Source: Spirosoma aureum (lineage in GTDB: Bacteria; Bacteroidota; Bacteroidia; Cytophagales; Spirosomataceae). Taken from it: a stretch of DNA of 64,000 nucleotides. Position 1 is the stretch's first letter, and every line of letters starts with the position of its first letter. The DNA is taken from positions 2,750,501 to 2,814,500 of the forward strand of contig NZ_CP050063.1 of assembly GCF_011604685.1 (NCBI RefSeq). Direction: 5' to 3'. Under the pieces are notes generated by a model that was not told the origin of the DNA, made no database searches, and was given only the letters and a program-made list of their open reading frames with translations. The position numbers were made by a program, and so were the translations under genes. Of this stretch, positions 43,960 through 53,135 are shown piece after piece.

Positions 43960-45447
43960 ATGAAAAACAAGTACGAAGCGCTAACGAGCTGTAGAGAGCT
44001 GGTTATGCTGATTTTGAGTTTGATTCTGGCCATGCCTTTTATGGGATTCGCTCAGGGCCCGTTAAGAATGACCGCACCTTCCTACAACTGCCAGACTGGA
44101 GCCATCACCTTTAACACCGCCGATGGTGATGGGTCACTCATTACCTATTCGGCTCCGGGCATTACGCGGGCGTCGGTGACCGATAATTTTGGTATTGTTG
44201 AACAGGGGTTGCGAAACGATCCGAAACTGATTACGATTATGGCGACCCAGAGTGGACATACTGCTACCTATATCTTCAACTTTGCTGCCTATTGTGCCAG
44301 CCCCCTGTTACCTGTGCCGGTTTGGTCAATTATACCGGATCGAACGTTTACGGTCGGCCAGACGATAACGGCTTACCCTGACTTCCAGATCGGTAGTGGT
44401 TTTTACCAGGAGGGAGAGCCGTATAATTATTTGACCTGGCCGATCAGTGCAACAGGCTTACCACCTGGAATGAGTTTATCGAGCGGTCTGCTGTCAAGAA
44501 CGGCCTTTTATGTGGGAATAGGAGGGAGTCCGGCAACAGCGGGTACTTATCCAGTGACGGTTACGGCGATTAATCCACGCGTTCCAAATGACCCTCCGTT
44601 TACAACCAGCTTTACAATTACGATTATTAATCCATCAGGCAGTTCGTTAGCGTTGTTGGCTCCTACCTACAATTGTACTACCGGGGCGATCGCCTTTAAC
44701 ACAAGCGGTGGCGATGGATCACCCATCACGTATAGTGCACCCGGCATCTCGCGGGTCTCTGCGACAGATAACTTCGGTATTGTAGAACAAGGGTTACGAA
44801 ATGATCCGAAACCTATTACGATTCTGGCGACCCAGAGTGGAAAGACCGTGAGCTATACGTTTGATTTAAGCGTCTATCTGGCTTCCAATTGCAACAGCCC
44901 ACAGCCTCCTACAGGGGATGGCCTGTCGCTACTGGCCCCGACTTATGATTGTGCTACAGGAGCCATCACCTTCAAAACCTCGGGTGGTAATGGGTCTCTG
45001 ATTGAGTTTAAAGCCGTCGGTATCACCGATTGGACAACCAATCCGGCCCAATTTGTAGACAAAGACAGTCGGACCGCCAATGATGTACAGCCTTTCACCT
45101 TGATGGCGCGTCAGAGTGGCCAGACCGTCACCTATACCTGGGATCTGAAAGCGACCTGTGGACGGGCTCGTGCAGGCGTACCGGAAACGAGCGCTAATTT
45201 ATCACTGTCCCTGATGGGAAATCCAGTCCAGAAACAAGTACGAGTACTGATCGAAGGAGCACAGGGTCAGCCTGTGAAATTATGGTTAAGCGACCTGACT
45301 GGCCGCTTGCTGGAAAGCCGACAAATTGAGTCGGCAGGTGTGTATGAAGAGCAGCTATTCCGGTTAGACCAGCAAACCCCAGGGTTGTTGTTACTAAAGG
45401 CGGCTACTAATCAGCAGGTGCGTACGGTGAAGATTATCAGACAGTAA
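43960..45447 (+). CDS. Secreted repeat protein with T9SS-type C-terminal domain
   Basis: This 495-residue protein has a signal peptide (hydrophobic near residues 15-31) and three copies of a module of about 80 residues starting with A-P-T/S-Y-N/D-C-x-T-G-A-I. An Ig/cadherin-like domain (about 120-225) lies between copies one and two. The first two copies are nearly alike over an I-V-E-Q-G-L-R-N-D-P-K segment. The last 75 residues are beta-rich and end in K-I-I-R-Q, as in T9SS sorting domains. It is likely surface-displayed or released. No enzyme motif is seen. Confidence 0.75.
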   Translation: MKNKYEALTSCRELVMLILSLILAMPFMGFAQGPLRMTAPSYNCQTGAITFNTADGDGSLITYSAPGITRASVTDNFGIVEQGLRNDPKLITIMATQSGHTATYIFNFAAYCASPLLPVPVWSIIPDRTFTVGQTITAYPDFQIGSGFYQEGEPYNYLTWPISATGLPPGMSLSSGLLSRTAFYVGIGGSPATAGTYPVTVTAINPRVPNDPPFTTSFTITIINPSGSSLALLAPTYNCTTGAIAFNTSGGDGSPITYSAPGISRVSATDNFGIVEQGLRNDPKPITILATQSGKTVSYTFDLSVYLASNCNSPQPPTGDGLSLLAPTYDCATGAITFKTSGGNGSLIEFKAVGITDWTTNPAQFVDKDSRTANDVQPFTLMARQSGQTVTYTWDLKATCGRARAGVPETSANLSLSLMGNPVQKQVRVLIEGAQGQPVKLWLSDLTGRLLESRQIESAGVYEEQLFRLDQQTPGLLLLKAATNQQVRTVKIIRQ

Positions 45448-45518
45448 GTACTTTTTATCATAAACCAGGCAGACCACATTACCGGCTCTGTCTGGTTCAT
45501 TCGCTGAGGTTGTGTTGC

Positions 45519-47156
45519 TTAAAGCCTGAGAATTTTTCGGCTAACGGGTTGCCCGTCGGCATCGAGTTGCAGTAGGTAGGTGCCTGGCGCCGTTGGAAGA
45601 CTTTGCGTTGGCAGGGTTTGCTTGTGTTCTCCCGCAGCCTGACCCGGCCAGAGGATAGTTCGGAGCGTTCGCCCGGCTGCATCGGTAATGGTCAGCCGGA
45701 GGTCAGAGCGGTGGACAAGGCGGTATTGTACCGTTAGTTCGCCCGCCGACGGATTCGGGCTGATTTGCAGATCAAACGCGTTCGCTGGCTCTATTGCGAG
45801 AACGTCGGTTCCGAACGGTAAAATAGCCGAGTCCATCCAGCTTAAACGTTGTCTTATCCATGACTTCAGGTAGCTGGTTTCTTCCTCATACGTTTTGCCA
45901 ACGAAGTTATTTGGCCAGACGGCTACGCCAATAACTGGCCATCGCTGAAAATTTCGAACGCGGGCCTCGGTCAGCACCGTCGCTACTGAATCGATATACG
46001 TGTTTATGCGATCAGTGGTTAAGATCGTTTTGCGTAAAGCCTGATAGTTTACTCGCACCTTTTTGGCAAAGGCCCGGTCACTCAGTAACCGATCCCACCA
46101 GAACGGCATCTGATACGAATCCGTTGGGCAGGTACGGTTAAAATCATACGCCCAGCCCTGATACGAGTCGCCCGCGCAATAATTCGCATTGCCGTAGGTC
46201 AGATTATAATCCCAGATGGGCCCCATAACCAGCTTCCCTCCTTTTGAATCGCGATCTTTGTAAAAAAAGCTACTGAGCCGATAACCGTCTACATTCTTAC
46301 AGATCTCCGTTAATAACAGATAATCAACAAACGAGTCGTCCTTGATATATTTGCGGTAACCAGCCGTCGAATCCTGATATTGATCTCCCCGTAAGGCATT
46401 TTCGAAATCTGTTATAAATTTTTTCGTGTATTGAAACTGCTCTTCGGCTAAGTCTTCGGGTTTTGGTCGATCAATCTGAATCGGAATACGTTGACCCTGA
46501 GCACCCGTATAGGGCGAAACCCAGGAACGAGAGGGTGAACCTTCTGTTTTATCGATTTTAAAAATATATCCACCTGTCAAGGCATCTCCTGACACATCGG
46601 TTTTTTTGATACTAGAAATATCGACGCGATTTTTGTCACGCTTGATTTTTTCGAACAAAATGTAAATCCCTTCATAACTGTTGTTCAAAATAACCTCACA
46701 GTAGCGATACCGGGGTGTATAATACTTGCTCAGTTGCCGGTTAAGGTCATATGTAAGCGTTTCACGGATAAGTGTTTTGTCATTGTAAGTGGCATTAAGC
46801 ACCCAATCTGATTCCGACGGCATACCCAATACGGATGCGTTGACCGAATTCAGCCCCGATGTGTCACGCAGTTCGATGCCGTATGGTTTTTTAGGGAAAA
46901 ATTGCTGTGAGGTAGCTCCTCTTTTTTCGATGCCTATTTTGCTGATGAAAGAAGGTTTATCGGTTATATTGTTTCGCTTACCAGCTCCATTATCGATAAT
47001 TCGCAACTCAGCCACGATCTTGGGTTCATCCTGAATGGCCTGCCCGTTGGTATTGATCAGTATAATGGGTAGATTGGAAGAGCTAAGCGTCTGGGCAAGA
47101 GTTGGTCTAACTACTAGACTCAGAAAAATGACCAGGGATAGACAATAGGTTCGCAT
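45519..47156 (-). CDS. CotH-kinase-like secreted protein with T9SS-type C-terminal domain
   Basis: This 545-residue protein has a signal peptide (hydrophobic at residues 4-20) and a CotH-type region: R-G-A-T-S-Q-Q-F-P-K-K-P-Y near 80-95, W-V-L-N-A-T-Y-N-D-K near 120, Y-E-G-I-Y-I-L-F-E-K-I and later W-D-Y-N-L-T-Y-G-N with acidic metal-ligand candidates. CotH proteins are atypical protein kinases. The last 80 residues form a sorting domain starting N-P-S-A-G-E-L. It is divergent from an ArsR regulator. Confidence 0.82.
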   Translation of the reverse strand: MRTYCLSLVIFLSLVVRPTLAQTLSSSNLPIILINTNGQAIQDEPKIVAELRIIDNGAGKRNNITDKPSFISKIGIEKRGATSQQFFPKKPYGIELRDTSGLNSVNASVLGMPSESDWVLNATYNDKTLIRETLTYDLNRQLSKYYTPRYRYCEVILNNSYEGIYILFEKIKRDKNRVDISSIKKTDVSGDALTGGYIFKIDKTEGSPSRSWVSPYTGAQGQRIPIQIDRPKPEDLAEEQFQYTKKFITDFENALRGDQYQDSTAGYRKYIKDDSFVDYLLLTEICKNVDGYRLSSFFYKDRDSKGGKLVMGPIWDYNLTYGNANYCAGDSYQGWAYDFNRTCPTDSYQMPFWWDRLLSDRAFAKKVRVNYQALRKTILTTDRINTYIDSVATVLTEARVRNFQRWPVIGVAVWPNNFVGKTYEEETSYLKSWIRQRLSWMDSAILPFGTDVLAIEPANAFDLQISPNPSAGELTVQYRLVHRSDLRLTITDAAGRTLRTILWPGQAAGEHKQTLPTQSLPTAPGTYLLQLDADGQPVSRKILRL

Positions 47157-47193
47157 AGCTGGTAAAATTACCTCATGTTTGATTTTTTTATGT

Positions 47194-47211
47194 AAAAATA
47201 TGAATATTTTT
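47194..47211. promoter_or_regulatory. AT-rich palindrome between the CotH and ArsR genes
   Basis: A perfect 8-bp inverted repeat (AAAAATAT, GA, ATATTTTT) lies in the divergent gap. Its position between an ArsR gene and its neighbour suggests an ArsR operator, but AT-rich palindromes also occur by chance. Confidence 0.4.
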
Positions 47212-47288
47212 GGGTGAATTTACTGGGCACCTTGTTGGCGCAGATTTTGTTAGATTTATTCAGAAAAGCGGAATTAAGCCGCATCGCA

Positions 47289-47558
47289 ATGGAGAATCGT
47301 TTTGTTGAAAAAGCTACGGGGGCTATTTCGGATAAATACCGACTGGCAATTTTATTGGAACTGTCTAACAAAGGAAGCATGACATCCTCCGACATTCAGG
47401 AACTCACCGGATTATCGCAACCTTGTGTGTCGCATCATGTTAAGTTGTTGACAGACAGTGGGTTGGTTAATGCGCAAAAAGAAGGTAGAAACTTACATTT
47501 GACCTTAAATAAAGAATCGCTTCAACTGTTATCGGGCTTCATCGAAAAGCTCACCTAA
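47289..47558 (+). CDS. ArsR-family transcription regulator
   Basis: The start at 47289 gives a 90-residue protein with a winged helix-turn-helix: recognition helix in S-Q-P-C-V-S-H-H-V-K and the wing segment after K-E-G-R. An upstream ATG at 47214 would add 25 residues and place the start close to the palindrome. A single cysteine in the recognition helix could be redox- or metal-responsive, but this is speculation. It is followed by an old yellow enzyme, which it may control. Confidence 0.8.
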   Translation: MENRFVEKATGAISDKYRLAILLELSNKGSMTSSDIQELTGLSQPCVSHHVKLLTDSGLVNAQKEGRNLHLTLNKESLQLLSGFIEKLT

Positions 47559-47655
47559 GTTTTTTTATTTTAATACATCCAAACTTTTAAATATTTGATT
47601 GTGTTTCATACCAGGAAACAAACCTTAAAGGCCGTTTCATTACGGATAATAAATT

Positions 47656-48750
47656 ATGGCACAAAAGCTTTTCTCTGAAGCTAAACTTGGCAACCTGACT
47701 CTCCAGAACCATGTCGTGATGGCCCCTATGACCCGGAATCGGGCAACGGCCAATCACCTGCCAACCGACATTATGGCAACGTATTATGCTCAGCGGGCAT
47801 CGGTTGGGCTAATTATTACAGAGGGTGTTGGCCCATCGCCCAATGGCGAAGGGTATGCCCGAATGCCGAGTATTTATAGCACAGCGCAGGTTGAGGCCTG
47901 GAAAAAAGTAACAGAGGCCGTTCATGCGAAAGGGGGTAAAATTTTTGCTCAACTGATGCACACAGGCCGGATCGGACATCCGATTCACCTGGCCGAAAAT
48001 GCGGAAGTTATAGCTCCATCGGCGGTGGCAGCGGCTGGCGAAATCTACACGGATGAATCAGGGATGTTAGCGCATCCAACCCCTCGTGCCCTGACCACCG
48101 ACGAAGTTAAACTGACTATTCAGGAATTCGTAACAGCCTCTAAAAATTCCATCGAAGCGGGTTTCGACGGCGTTGAACTACACGGAGCCAATGGCTACCT
48201 GATCGAACAGTTTATCAGCCCTGATACCAACCAGCGTACTGACGAATACGGTGGTGGCATCGAAAATCGCAGTCGTTTTCTACTCGAAATTGCCGAAGCG
48301 GCCGGACAGGCTATCGGGTTCGATAAAGTGGGCGTTCGTTTGTCGCCGTATAATGTCTTCAACGACATTAAACCCTATGCTGATGTCGATCAAACCTACG
48401 AATTCATCGCTCAAAAACTGAATGAATTAGGCGTGGTTTATATCCATCTTGTCAATCATTCGTCGATGGGAGGGCCTGTTATCCCCGATTCAGTTGTCAA
48501 CGCAATTCGTGACGCTTACAAAGGGGCGCTGATCCTGAGCGGGGGTTATGATGCACAACGGGCTGAAGATGACCTGACAAATGGACCTGGTGATCTGATC
48601 GCTTTCGGGCGGCCATTGATCGCCAATCCTGATTTCGTTGAACGTCTGCAAATCGGTGCTGAATTGAATGAACTCGATTATTCAACATTCTATACAACCG
48701 GCGAAAAAGGCTATACTGACTACCCTGTCCTGGTGGAGGTGAATGGGTAG
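47656..48750 (+). CDS. Old yellow enzyme family ene-reductase
   Basis: This 364-residue flavin enzyme has the OYE pattern: M-A-P-M-T-R near residues 22-27, H-T-G-R-I-G-H with the flavin-contacting histidine region, H-G-A-N-G-Y-L-I-E-Q-F, and a C-terminal F-G-R-P-L-I-A-N-P segment. It reduces activated alkenes or nitro compounds with NAD(P)H. It follows an ArsR regulator by about 100 bp, a common inducible pairing. Confidence 0.9.
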   Translation: MAQKLFSEAKLGNLTLQNHVVMAPMTRNRATANHLPTDIMATYYAQRASVGLIITEGVGPSPNGEGYARMPSIYSTAQVEAWKKVTEAVHAKGGKIFAQLMHTGRIGHPIHLAENAEVIAPSAVAAAGEIYTDESGMLAHPTPRALTTDEVKLTIQEFVTASKNSIEAGFDGVELHGANGYLIEQFISPDTNQRTDEYGGGIENRSRFLLEIAEAAGQAIGFDKVGVRLSPYNVFNDIKPYADVDQTYEFIAQKLNELGVVYIHLVNHSSMGGPVIPDSVVNAIRDAYKGALILSGGYDAQRAEDDLTNGPGDLIAFGRPLIANPDFVERLQIGAELNELDYSTFYTTGEKGYTDYPVLVEVNG

Positions 48751-48772
48751 TAAGCTGATTCGTTCATAAAGG

Positions 48773-48822
48773 CAACGGGGTGATTAGAATTTGGTGTTAA
48801 CCAGCCTCTAATCACCCCGTTG
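48773..48822. terminator. Bidirectional terminator-like hairpin
   Basis: A perfect 16-bp inverted repeat (48773-48788 and 48807-48822, arm CAACGGGGTGATTAGA) lies between the convergent ene-reductase and purQ genes. Confidence 0.65.
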
Positions 48823-48843
48823 TCTTATAAATAAATTAGTAGC

Positions 48844-49530
48844 CTAAACCAAAACCGCTTTCAGGATTTGGTCAAGAATCAGTCGACCATCCGTATTGCC
48901 GAGCAGAGGATCAGCCGCGCGTTCGGGGTGGGGCATCATCCCAAATACGTTTTTGCCTTTATTGGTAACCCCCGCAATGTTTTCCAGGCTACCGTTCGGA
49001 TTGGCCGATTCGACGATTGTACCCGTTTCGTCGCAGTAACGGAAGAGAACCTGACCATTGTCATTCAATGCTTTGAGCGTGTCGGCATCGGCAAAATAAC
49101 GTCCTTCGCCGTGAGCCATTGGAATTTTATAAGCCGGACGATCGAGCCCCGCTGTTAAGAGCGCATCGGGCGATTGAGGAGTCAGGTAAACGTTTTTGCA
49201 GACGTACTGCTGATTGGAGTTCCGCAGCAGCACACCCGGAACGAGCCGGGCTTCGGCCAGAATCTGGAAACCATTGCAGATACCCATCAGATAGCCTCCC
49301 CGGTTTGCATGGGCAATAACTTCATTCATGATTGGCGAAAACCGGGCCACTGCGCCCGTACGAAGGTAGTCGCCGTATGAAAAGCCGCCCGGAAGGATTA
49401 TAAAATCGCAACCTTGCAGGTCGTGGTCTTTGTGCCAGAGTTTAACGACCTCCTGGTCCATTAGTTCCAGCGTATCGACGGCGTCCTGATCGCAGTTAGA
49501 GCCGGGAAAAACAACAACGCCAAATTTCAT
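48844..49530 (-). CDS. purQ: PurQ, FGAM synthase glutaminase subunit
   Basis: This 228-residue class I glutamine amidotransferase has the nucleophile in G-I-C-N-G-F-Q and a His in P-H-P-E near the C-terminus. The P-G-S-N-C-D-Q-D start is typical of PurQ. It supplies ammonia to PurL with PurS in step four of purine synthesis. purS and purL are not in the window. The leader upstream carries a long imperfect hairpin of GAAAGAGTGA repeats. Confidence 0.9.
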   Translation of the reverse strand: MKFGVVVFPGSNCDQDAVDTLELMDQEVVKLWHKDHDLQGCDFIILPGGFSYGDYLRTGAVARFSPIMNEVIAHANRGGYLMGICNGFQILAEARLVPGVLLRNSNQQYVCKNVYLTPQSPDALLTAGLDRPAYKIPMAHGEGRYFADADTLKALNDNGQVLFRYCDETGTIVESANPNGSLENIAGVTNKGKNVFGMMPHPERAADPLLGNTDGRLILDQILKAVLV

Positions 49531-49560
49531 AGGGGTGAAAGAGCGAAAGAGTGAAAATGC

Positions 49561-49648
49561 AAAGAGTGAACAAACGAAAGAGTGAAAGAGAAGCGTCAGC
49601 CGGTATGCCGGGCCATCACTCTTTTACTCTTTCATTTGTTCACTCTTT
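49561..49648. repeat. Inverted repeat of GAAAGAGTGA units before purQ
   Basis: Two 30-bp arms (49561-49590 and 49619-49648) match as inverted repeats at 28 of 30 positions. Both consist of AAAGAGTGAA-type units. They lie between the nucleotidase stop and the purQ start and could end the upstream transcript or control purQ. Confidence 0.6.
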
Positions 49649-49670
49649 TAGACAGGCAAAGGTACGAACT

Positions 49671-50594
49671 TTACTTTACTTCAACAGACTTTCCGGTACT
49701 GGAAACGGCCTTGCCCTGTTCAAATGCCAGATCGAGCCGTCCCAGATTGATCCCCGCAAACCCAACCTGATTGATCCATACGGGTTGTCCATCCGGATTA
49801 TTGACGGCTACTGGCGCATCGAGAAAGGTATGCGTATGGCCACCGATTATAAGATCGATGTTGCGGGTTTTGGCCGCCAGAACGTTATCCGAAACGGTCG
49901 GTTCATTGTATTTAAAGCCGAGATGTGACAGGCAGATCACGTAATCACATTTCTTGTCTGAGCGAAGCTGGGCAGCGATGTCGTTACCAATTTCGATCGG
50001 ATCGAGGTATTTGGTTTCTTTATAGGCATTTTTCGGAATGAGCCCTTCGGGCTGAATACCTAGTCCGAAAACGCCGACCCGAACGCCTTCTTTGTCAAAG
50101 ATTTTATACGGCATCGAATGACCATCCATCACCGTATTCTTGAAATCATAGTTGGCGATTAACAGGGGAAAGCTGGCTTTGCCAAACTGTGTAACCATAT
50201 TATCGATACCACCGTCGAAGTCGTGGTTTCCAATCGTTCCGGCATCATAACCGAGCTTGTTCATGGCCAGTACTTCCGGTTCGCCTTTATACAGATTGAA
50301 GTAGGGGGTTCCCTGAAATACATCACCTGCATCGAACAGCAGCACATTTTTTTGCTCCTGTCTGATTTGTCTGATCAGGGTCGCCCGCCGGGCCACCCCA
50401 CCCTTACCCGCATTGCGGCTGCCATCCATCGGAAATGGGTCGAGCCGACTATGCACATCATTCGTATGGAGGATGGTTAGGGATGTCGTTTTGGCTTTAC
50501 TCATCGCCAGCACGTTCGGAGCAACCGAACCGACAACGGCGGCTGTGCCCAGTAATTTCAAAAACTGACGTCTATTCGAGGCTAATGCGTCCAT
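49671..50594 (-). CDS. Tat-exported 5'-nucleotidase-type metallophosphatase
   Basis: This 307-residue protein has a twin-arginine signal (N-R-R-Q-F-L-K-L-L) and the calcineurin-like metal motifs H-T-N-D-V-H-S-R, G-D-V-F, G-N-H-D-F and G-G-H-T-H-T. It matches only the N-terminal catalytic half of UshA-type 5'-nucleotidases. The C-terminal substrate domain is encoded by the preceding gene, which overlaps it by about 23 bp. The two should form a split enzyme in the periplasm. Confidence 0.87.
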   Translation of the reverse strand: MDALASNRRQFLKLLGTAAVVGSVAPNVLAMSKAKTTSLTILHTNDVHSRLDPFPMDGSRNAGKGGVARRATLIRQIRQEQKNVLLFDAGDVFQGTPYFNLYKGEPEVLAMNKLGYDAGTIGNHDFDGGIDNMVTQFGKASFPLLIANYDFKNTVMDGHSMPYKIFDKEGVRVGVFGLGIQPEGLIPKNAYKETKYLDPIEIGNDIAAQLRSDKKCDYVICLSHLGFKYNEPTVSDNVLAAKTRNIDLIIGGHTHTFLDAPVAVNNPDGQPVWINQVGFAGINLGRLDLAFEQGKAVSSTGKSVEVK

Positions 50595-51318
50595 CAGAAA
50601 CAGGATTGATAGGTTGACCGGTTTTGCCCTGATTGCGAAAATAGTCGATTAGGGCATCCCGGATTAAATAGCTAATGTTCTCGCGCTTGACCGGATTCTT
50701 AAGAAAACCTGCATCATCGCCCCCGTCGGCCACATAATCACTCATGGCTACGGTATACGTTTCGTTGGGTTGAAGGGTTCGGCCGTTAGTGAATGTTACC
50801 GAAGTAGCCTGTCCGTTGCGAATTTTAGCCCGCAAACCACCCACAACCAATTTATTGCCAACGGCAAAATGGTTCAGCATCTGTTGCAGCATATCGCCCT
50901 TAAGCGTAAGCACAACAAGTTGATTATCAAAGGGCATAACCTCAAAGACTGAGCCAGTCGTGATGTTCCCTTCGGGGAGATTATTGCGAATGCCACCGAA
51001 ATTCAGATGGGAGCAGTCGATTGGCTTTCCGTATCGTTGGCTTGACTGTTGCAGCAGCGCATCGGTTAGCAGGTCGTTGAGTGGACCGTCGGGTTGCCCT
51101 TTTTCGATACGCCCGGTTGAGCGGGCCAGCACCTCGTTCATGGCTTTGTCGAGGCCCTGCCGGTAGGGTTTCAGAAAGTTGGCAATGCTGCTATCAGCCG
51201 GGGCAGCAACAGAGTCTACGCCTATGCGGTTAGCCGTTCGGTTGGTGAGGTGATAGCCGCCAGGGTTACAGGCCGATAGACCAGCAAAGGCCAGTAACAG
51301 TAGGTGTTTCTTCATCAT
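50572..51318 (-). CDS. 5'-nucleotidase C-terminal domain lipoprotein
   Basis: The start at 51318 (or 51315, the next ATG) gives about 248 residues with a lipobox (L-S-A-C). The mature part has the 5'-nucleotidase C-terminal domain: N-F-G-G-I-R-N-N near 105-115, F-E-V-M-P-F-D-N and S-D-Y-V-A-D-G-G-D-D. This domain binds the nucleoside in the full enzyme. The overlap with the catalytic gene implies coupled translation. Confidence 0.85.
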   Translation of the reverse strand: MMKKHLLLLAFAGLSACNPGGYHLTNRTANRIGVDSVAAPADSSIANFLKPYRQGLDKAMNEVLARSTGRIEKGQPDGPLNDLLTDALLQQSSQRYGKPIDCSHLNFGGIRNNLPEGNITTGSVFEVMPFDNQLVVLTLKGDMLQQMLNHFAVGNKLVVGGLRAKIRNGQATSVTFTNGRTLQPNETYTVAMSDYVADGGDDAGFLKNPVKRENISYLIRDALIDYFRNQGKTGQPINPVSDGRISLE

Positions 51319-51433
51319 AAGTGCAAGTTCGGAAAGTCTTGGCAATCGTGTGTTAATAATTGGTTAGAAACCACGGCCTTTGGGGTAATACAGGCCATCA
51401 TTAGGCTAGTAAGTCCTGACCGGGTTACTGGCT

Positions 51434-53098
51434 TTATTCCACCGTTACTGACCGTGTAGTGAACAGGCCATTGTCCACATTGATTGCCACCGTACCAGTC
51501 GTGTTGACGGTAGTCGTTTTCCAGTCGCTGGTAGGGCGAATTGTTTGCCATTTACCCTGCCCAACCCGAACAACAACCGGTAGATTAAAGCCATCAGCGT
51601 CGGCCACCCACCGGTAGCTCAGTGTCAGTTCGCTGGTATTTTTTGCATTGATCTTATACTCCAGCGTAGGCAGATTGGGGTAGCGGAGGTATTGATTAAA
51701 CAGCGGTTTCAGATCGACTTCTGTTTTTTTGCTCAGGAAATCAACGATTTCGTCCGTGTAAACGATCGATAATCGCTTTTCCGTTGTCAACGCTTTGAGG
51801 GCTGCGAACCATTTCGTGTCGTCTCCTACCGCATTCCGAATCGTGTGAAGCATCCACGTTCCTTTGAAGTAAATGTCGGTATCTTCCTGATCGTAATTGA
51901 CACCCAGTGGACCCAGCATGGGAAATTTATTCCGGATCAGTTTTCGCTGGGTATTCAGATAGTCGACGGCCTCCGCTTTGCCTTGTGTATACTCAACAAA
52001 CAAAGCTTCCGCGTAGGTTGTAAACGCTTCGTGAATCCACATTTCGGCATGGTCGGCACAACTCAGGCTATTGCCAAAGTACTCATGTCCACTTTCGTGG
52101 ATGATGATGAAATCGAAACCGAATGGATTGTTGTAATAGTGATTACCGTAAGCAATAGCGCTCTGGTGTTCCATGCCCCAATATGGTGTTTCGACGAGTT
52201 TGTATCCGTCGCGCCAGAAAGGATATTTTCCGAAATATTTTTCGAAGCAGCCGAGCATGGTTTTAACTTGCTCGAAATGGATTTTGGCTTTCTGAACATT
52301 ACCCGGCAGCACGTAGTAATCCAACGCCAGTTTCTGTCCATCGCGGGCGGTATACGTGTCGGCGATATGGGCGTAATCGGTGATGTTGAGCGTAACGTTA
52401 TAGTTGTTGATGGGGTAGTGCACAAACCAGGTCCATTCAGTTTGATGGCCATCCTGAGTTGGTTGCTGGCTGATTAGCTTTCCATTTGAAACGCAGGTCA
52501 AGCCTATTGGAACGCGACAGCGAATCCGCATGGAATCGGGCTCATCGGACAAGTGGTCTTTGTTGGGCCACCACAAACTGGCTCCGGTTCCTTCGCAGGC
52601 AACGGTTATCCAATCCGGACTTTTAGCAGTTGTCGTATCGGTGCGCCAGACAAAGCCCCCACCCCAGGGTGGGTTTAGGGCAATCTTCGGACTGCCTGAG
52701 TATGTAATGGTCAGTTCCCGAATTTGTCCGGCGGGTTGTGTATCGTTCGTGGTAATGAAAATTGCGTTTCCGTCGCGGGTGTAGGCGAGTGATTTTCCGT
52801 TTTGCTGAATGGACTTTATAGCCATATTTGCGAAGAGGTCAACCTGCATTCGCCGGAAAGAGCGAACAGCTCGGTAACGAATGGTATTTGTTCCCGCAAT
52901 GCGTTTTGTTGTTGGGTCGACGCTCAAACTCAGGTCGTAGAAGGTTACATCGTAGCAGGTCCGCTCCGGGCGAAGGCTCCCTCGTAGAGAGTCGGCATGA
53001 CTAAATGGCTGTGGAGAAACAGTCGCTTCCTTAGCTATTCCCGACAAGGTGAATAAGCTGAAGAGCAGTCCTAAAACAGCTTTTCGAGATCGATTCAT
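51434..53098 (-). CDS. M1-family aminopeptidase, exported
   Basis: The start at 53098 begins a signal peptide (hydrophobic near residues 8-20). The 554-residue product has the M1 pattern: G-M-E-H-Q (the G-x-M-E-N position), zinc site H-E-S-G-H with the third ligand in E-A-F-T-T-Y-A-E, and a likely catalytic Tyr further on. It probably releases N-terminal residues from peptides in the periplasm. The C-terminal HEAT domain of larger family members is absent, with a beta-type end instead. Confidence 0.87.
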   Translation of the reverse strand: MNRSRKAVLGLLFSLFTLSGIAKEATVSPQPFSHADSLRGSLRPERTCYDVTFYDLSLSVDPTTKRIAGTNTIRYRAVRSFRRMQVDLFANMAIKSIQQNGKSLAYTRDGNAIFITTNDTQPAGQIRELTITYSGSPKIALNPPWGGGFVWRTDTTTAKSPDWITVACEGTGASLWWPNKDHLSDEPDSMRIRCRVPIGLTCVSNGKLISQQPTQDGHQTEWTWFVHYPINNYNVTLNITDYAHIADTYTARDGQKLALDYYVLPGNVQKAKIHFEQVKTMLGCFEKYFGKYPFWRDGYKLVETPYWGMEHQSAIAYGNHYYNNPFGFDFIIIHESGHEYFGNSLSCADHAEMWIHEAFTTYAEALFVEYTQGKAEAVDYLNTQRKLIRNKFPMLGPLGVNYDQEDTDIYFKGTWMLHTIRNAVGDDTKWFAALKALTTEKRLSIVYTDEIVDFLSKKTEVDLKPLFNQYLRYPNLPTLEYKINAKNTSELTLSYRWVADADGFNLPVVVRVGQGKWQTIRPTSDWKTTTVNTTGTVAINVDNGLFTTRSVTVE

Positions 53099-53135
53099 AA
53101 GCACATACCGACGTAGAATTAGCGAAAAATACAGA

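Noticed and set aside
51845..52477. 210-residue plus-strand ORF opposite the M1 aminopeptidase
   Set aside because: It runs antisense through the zinc site region of the peptidase and lacks a plausible domain or start context.
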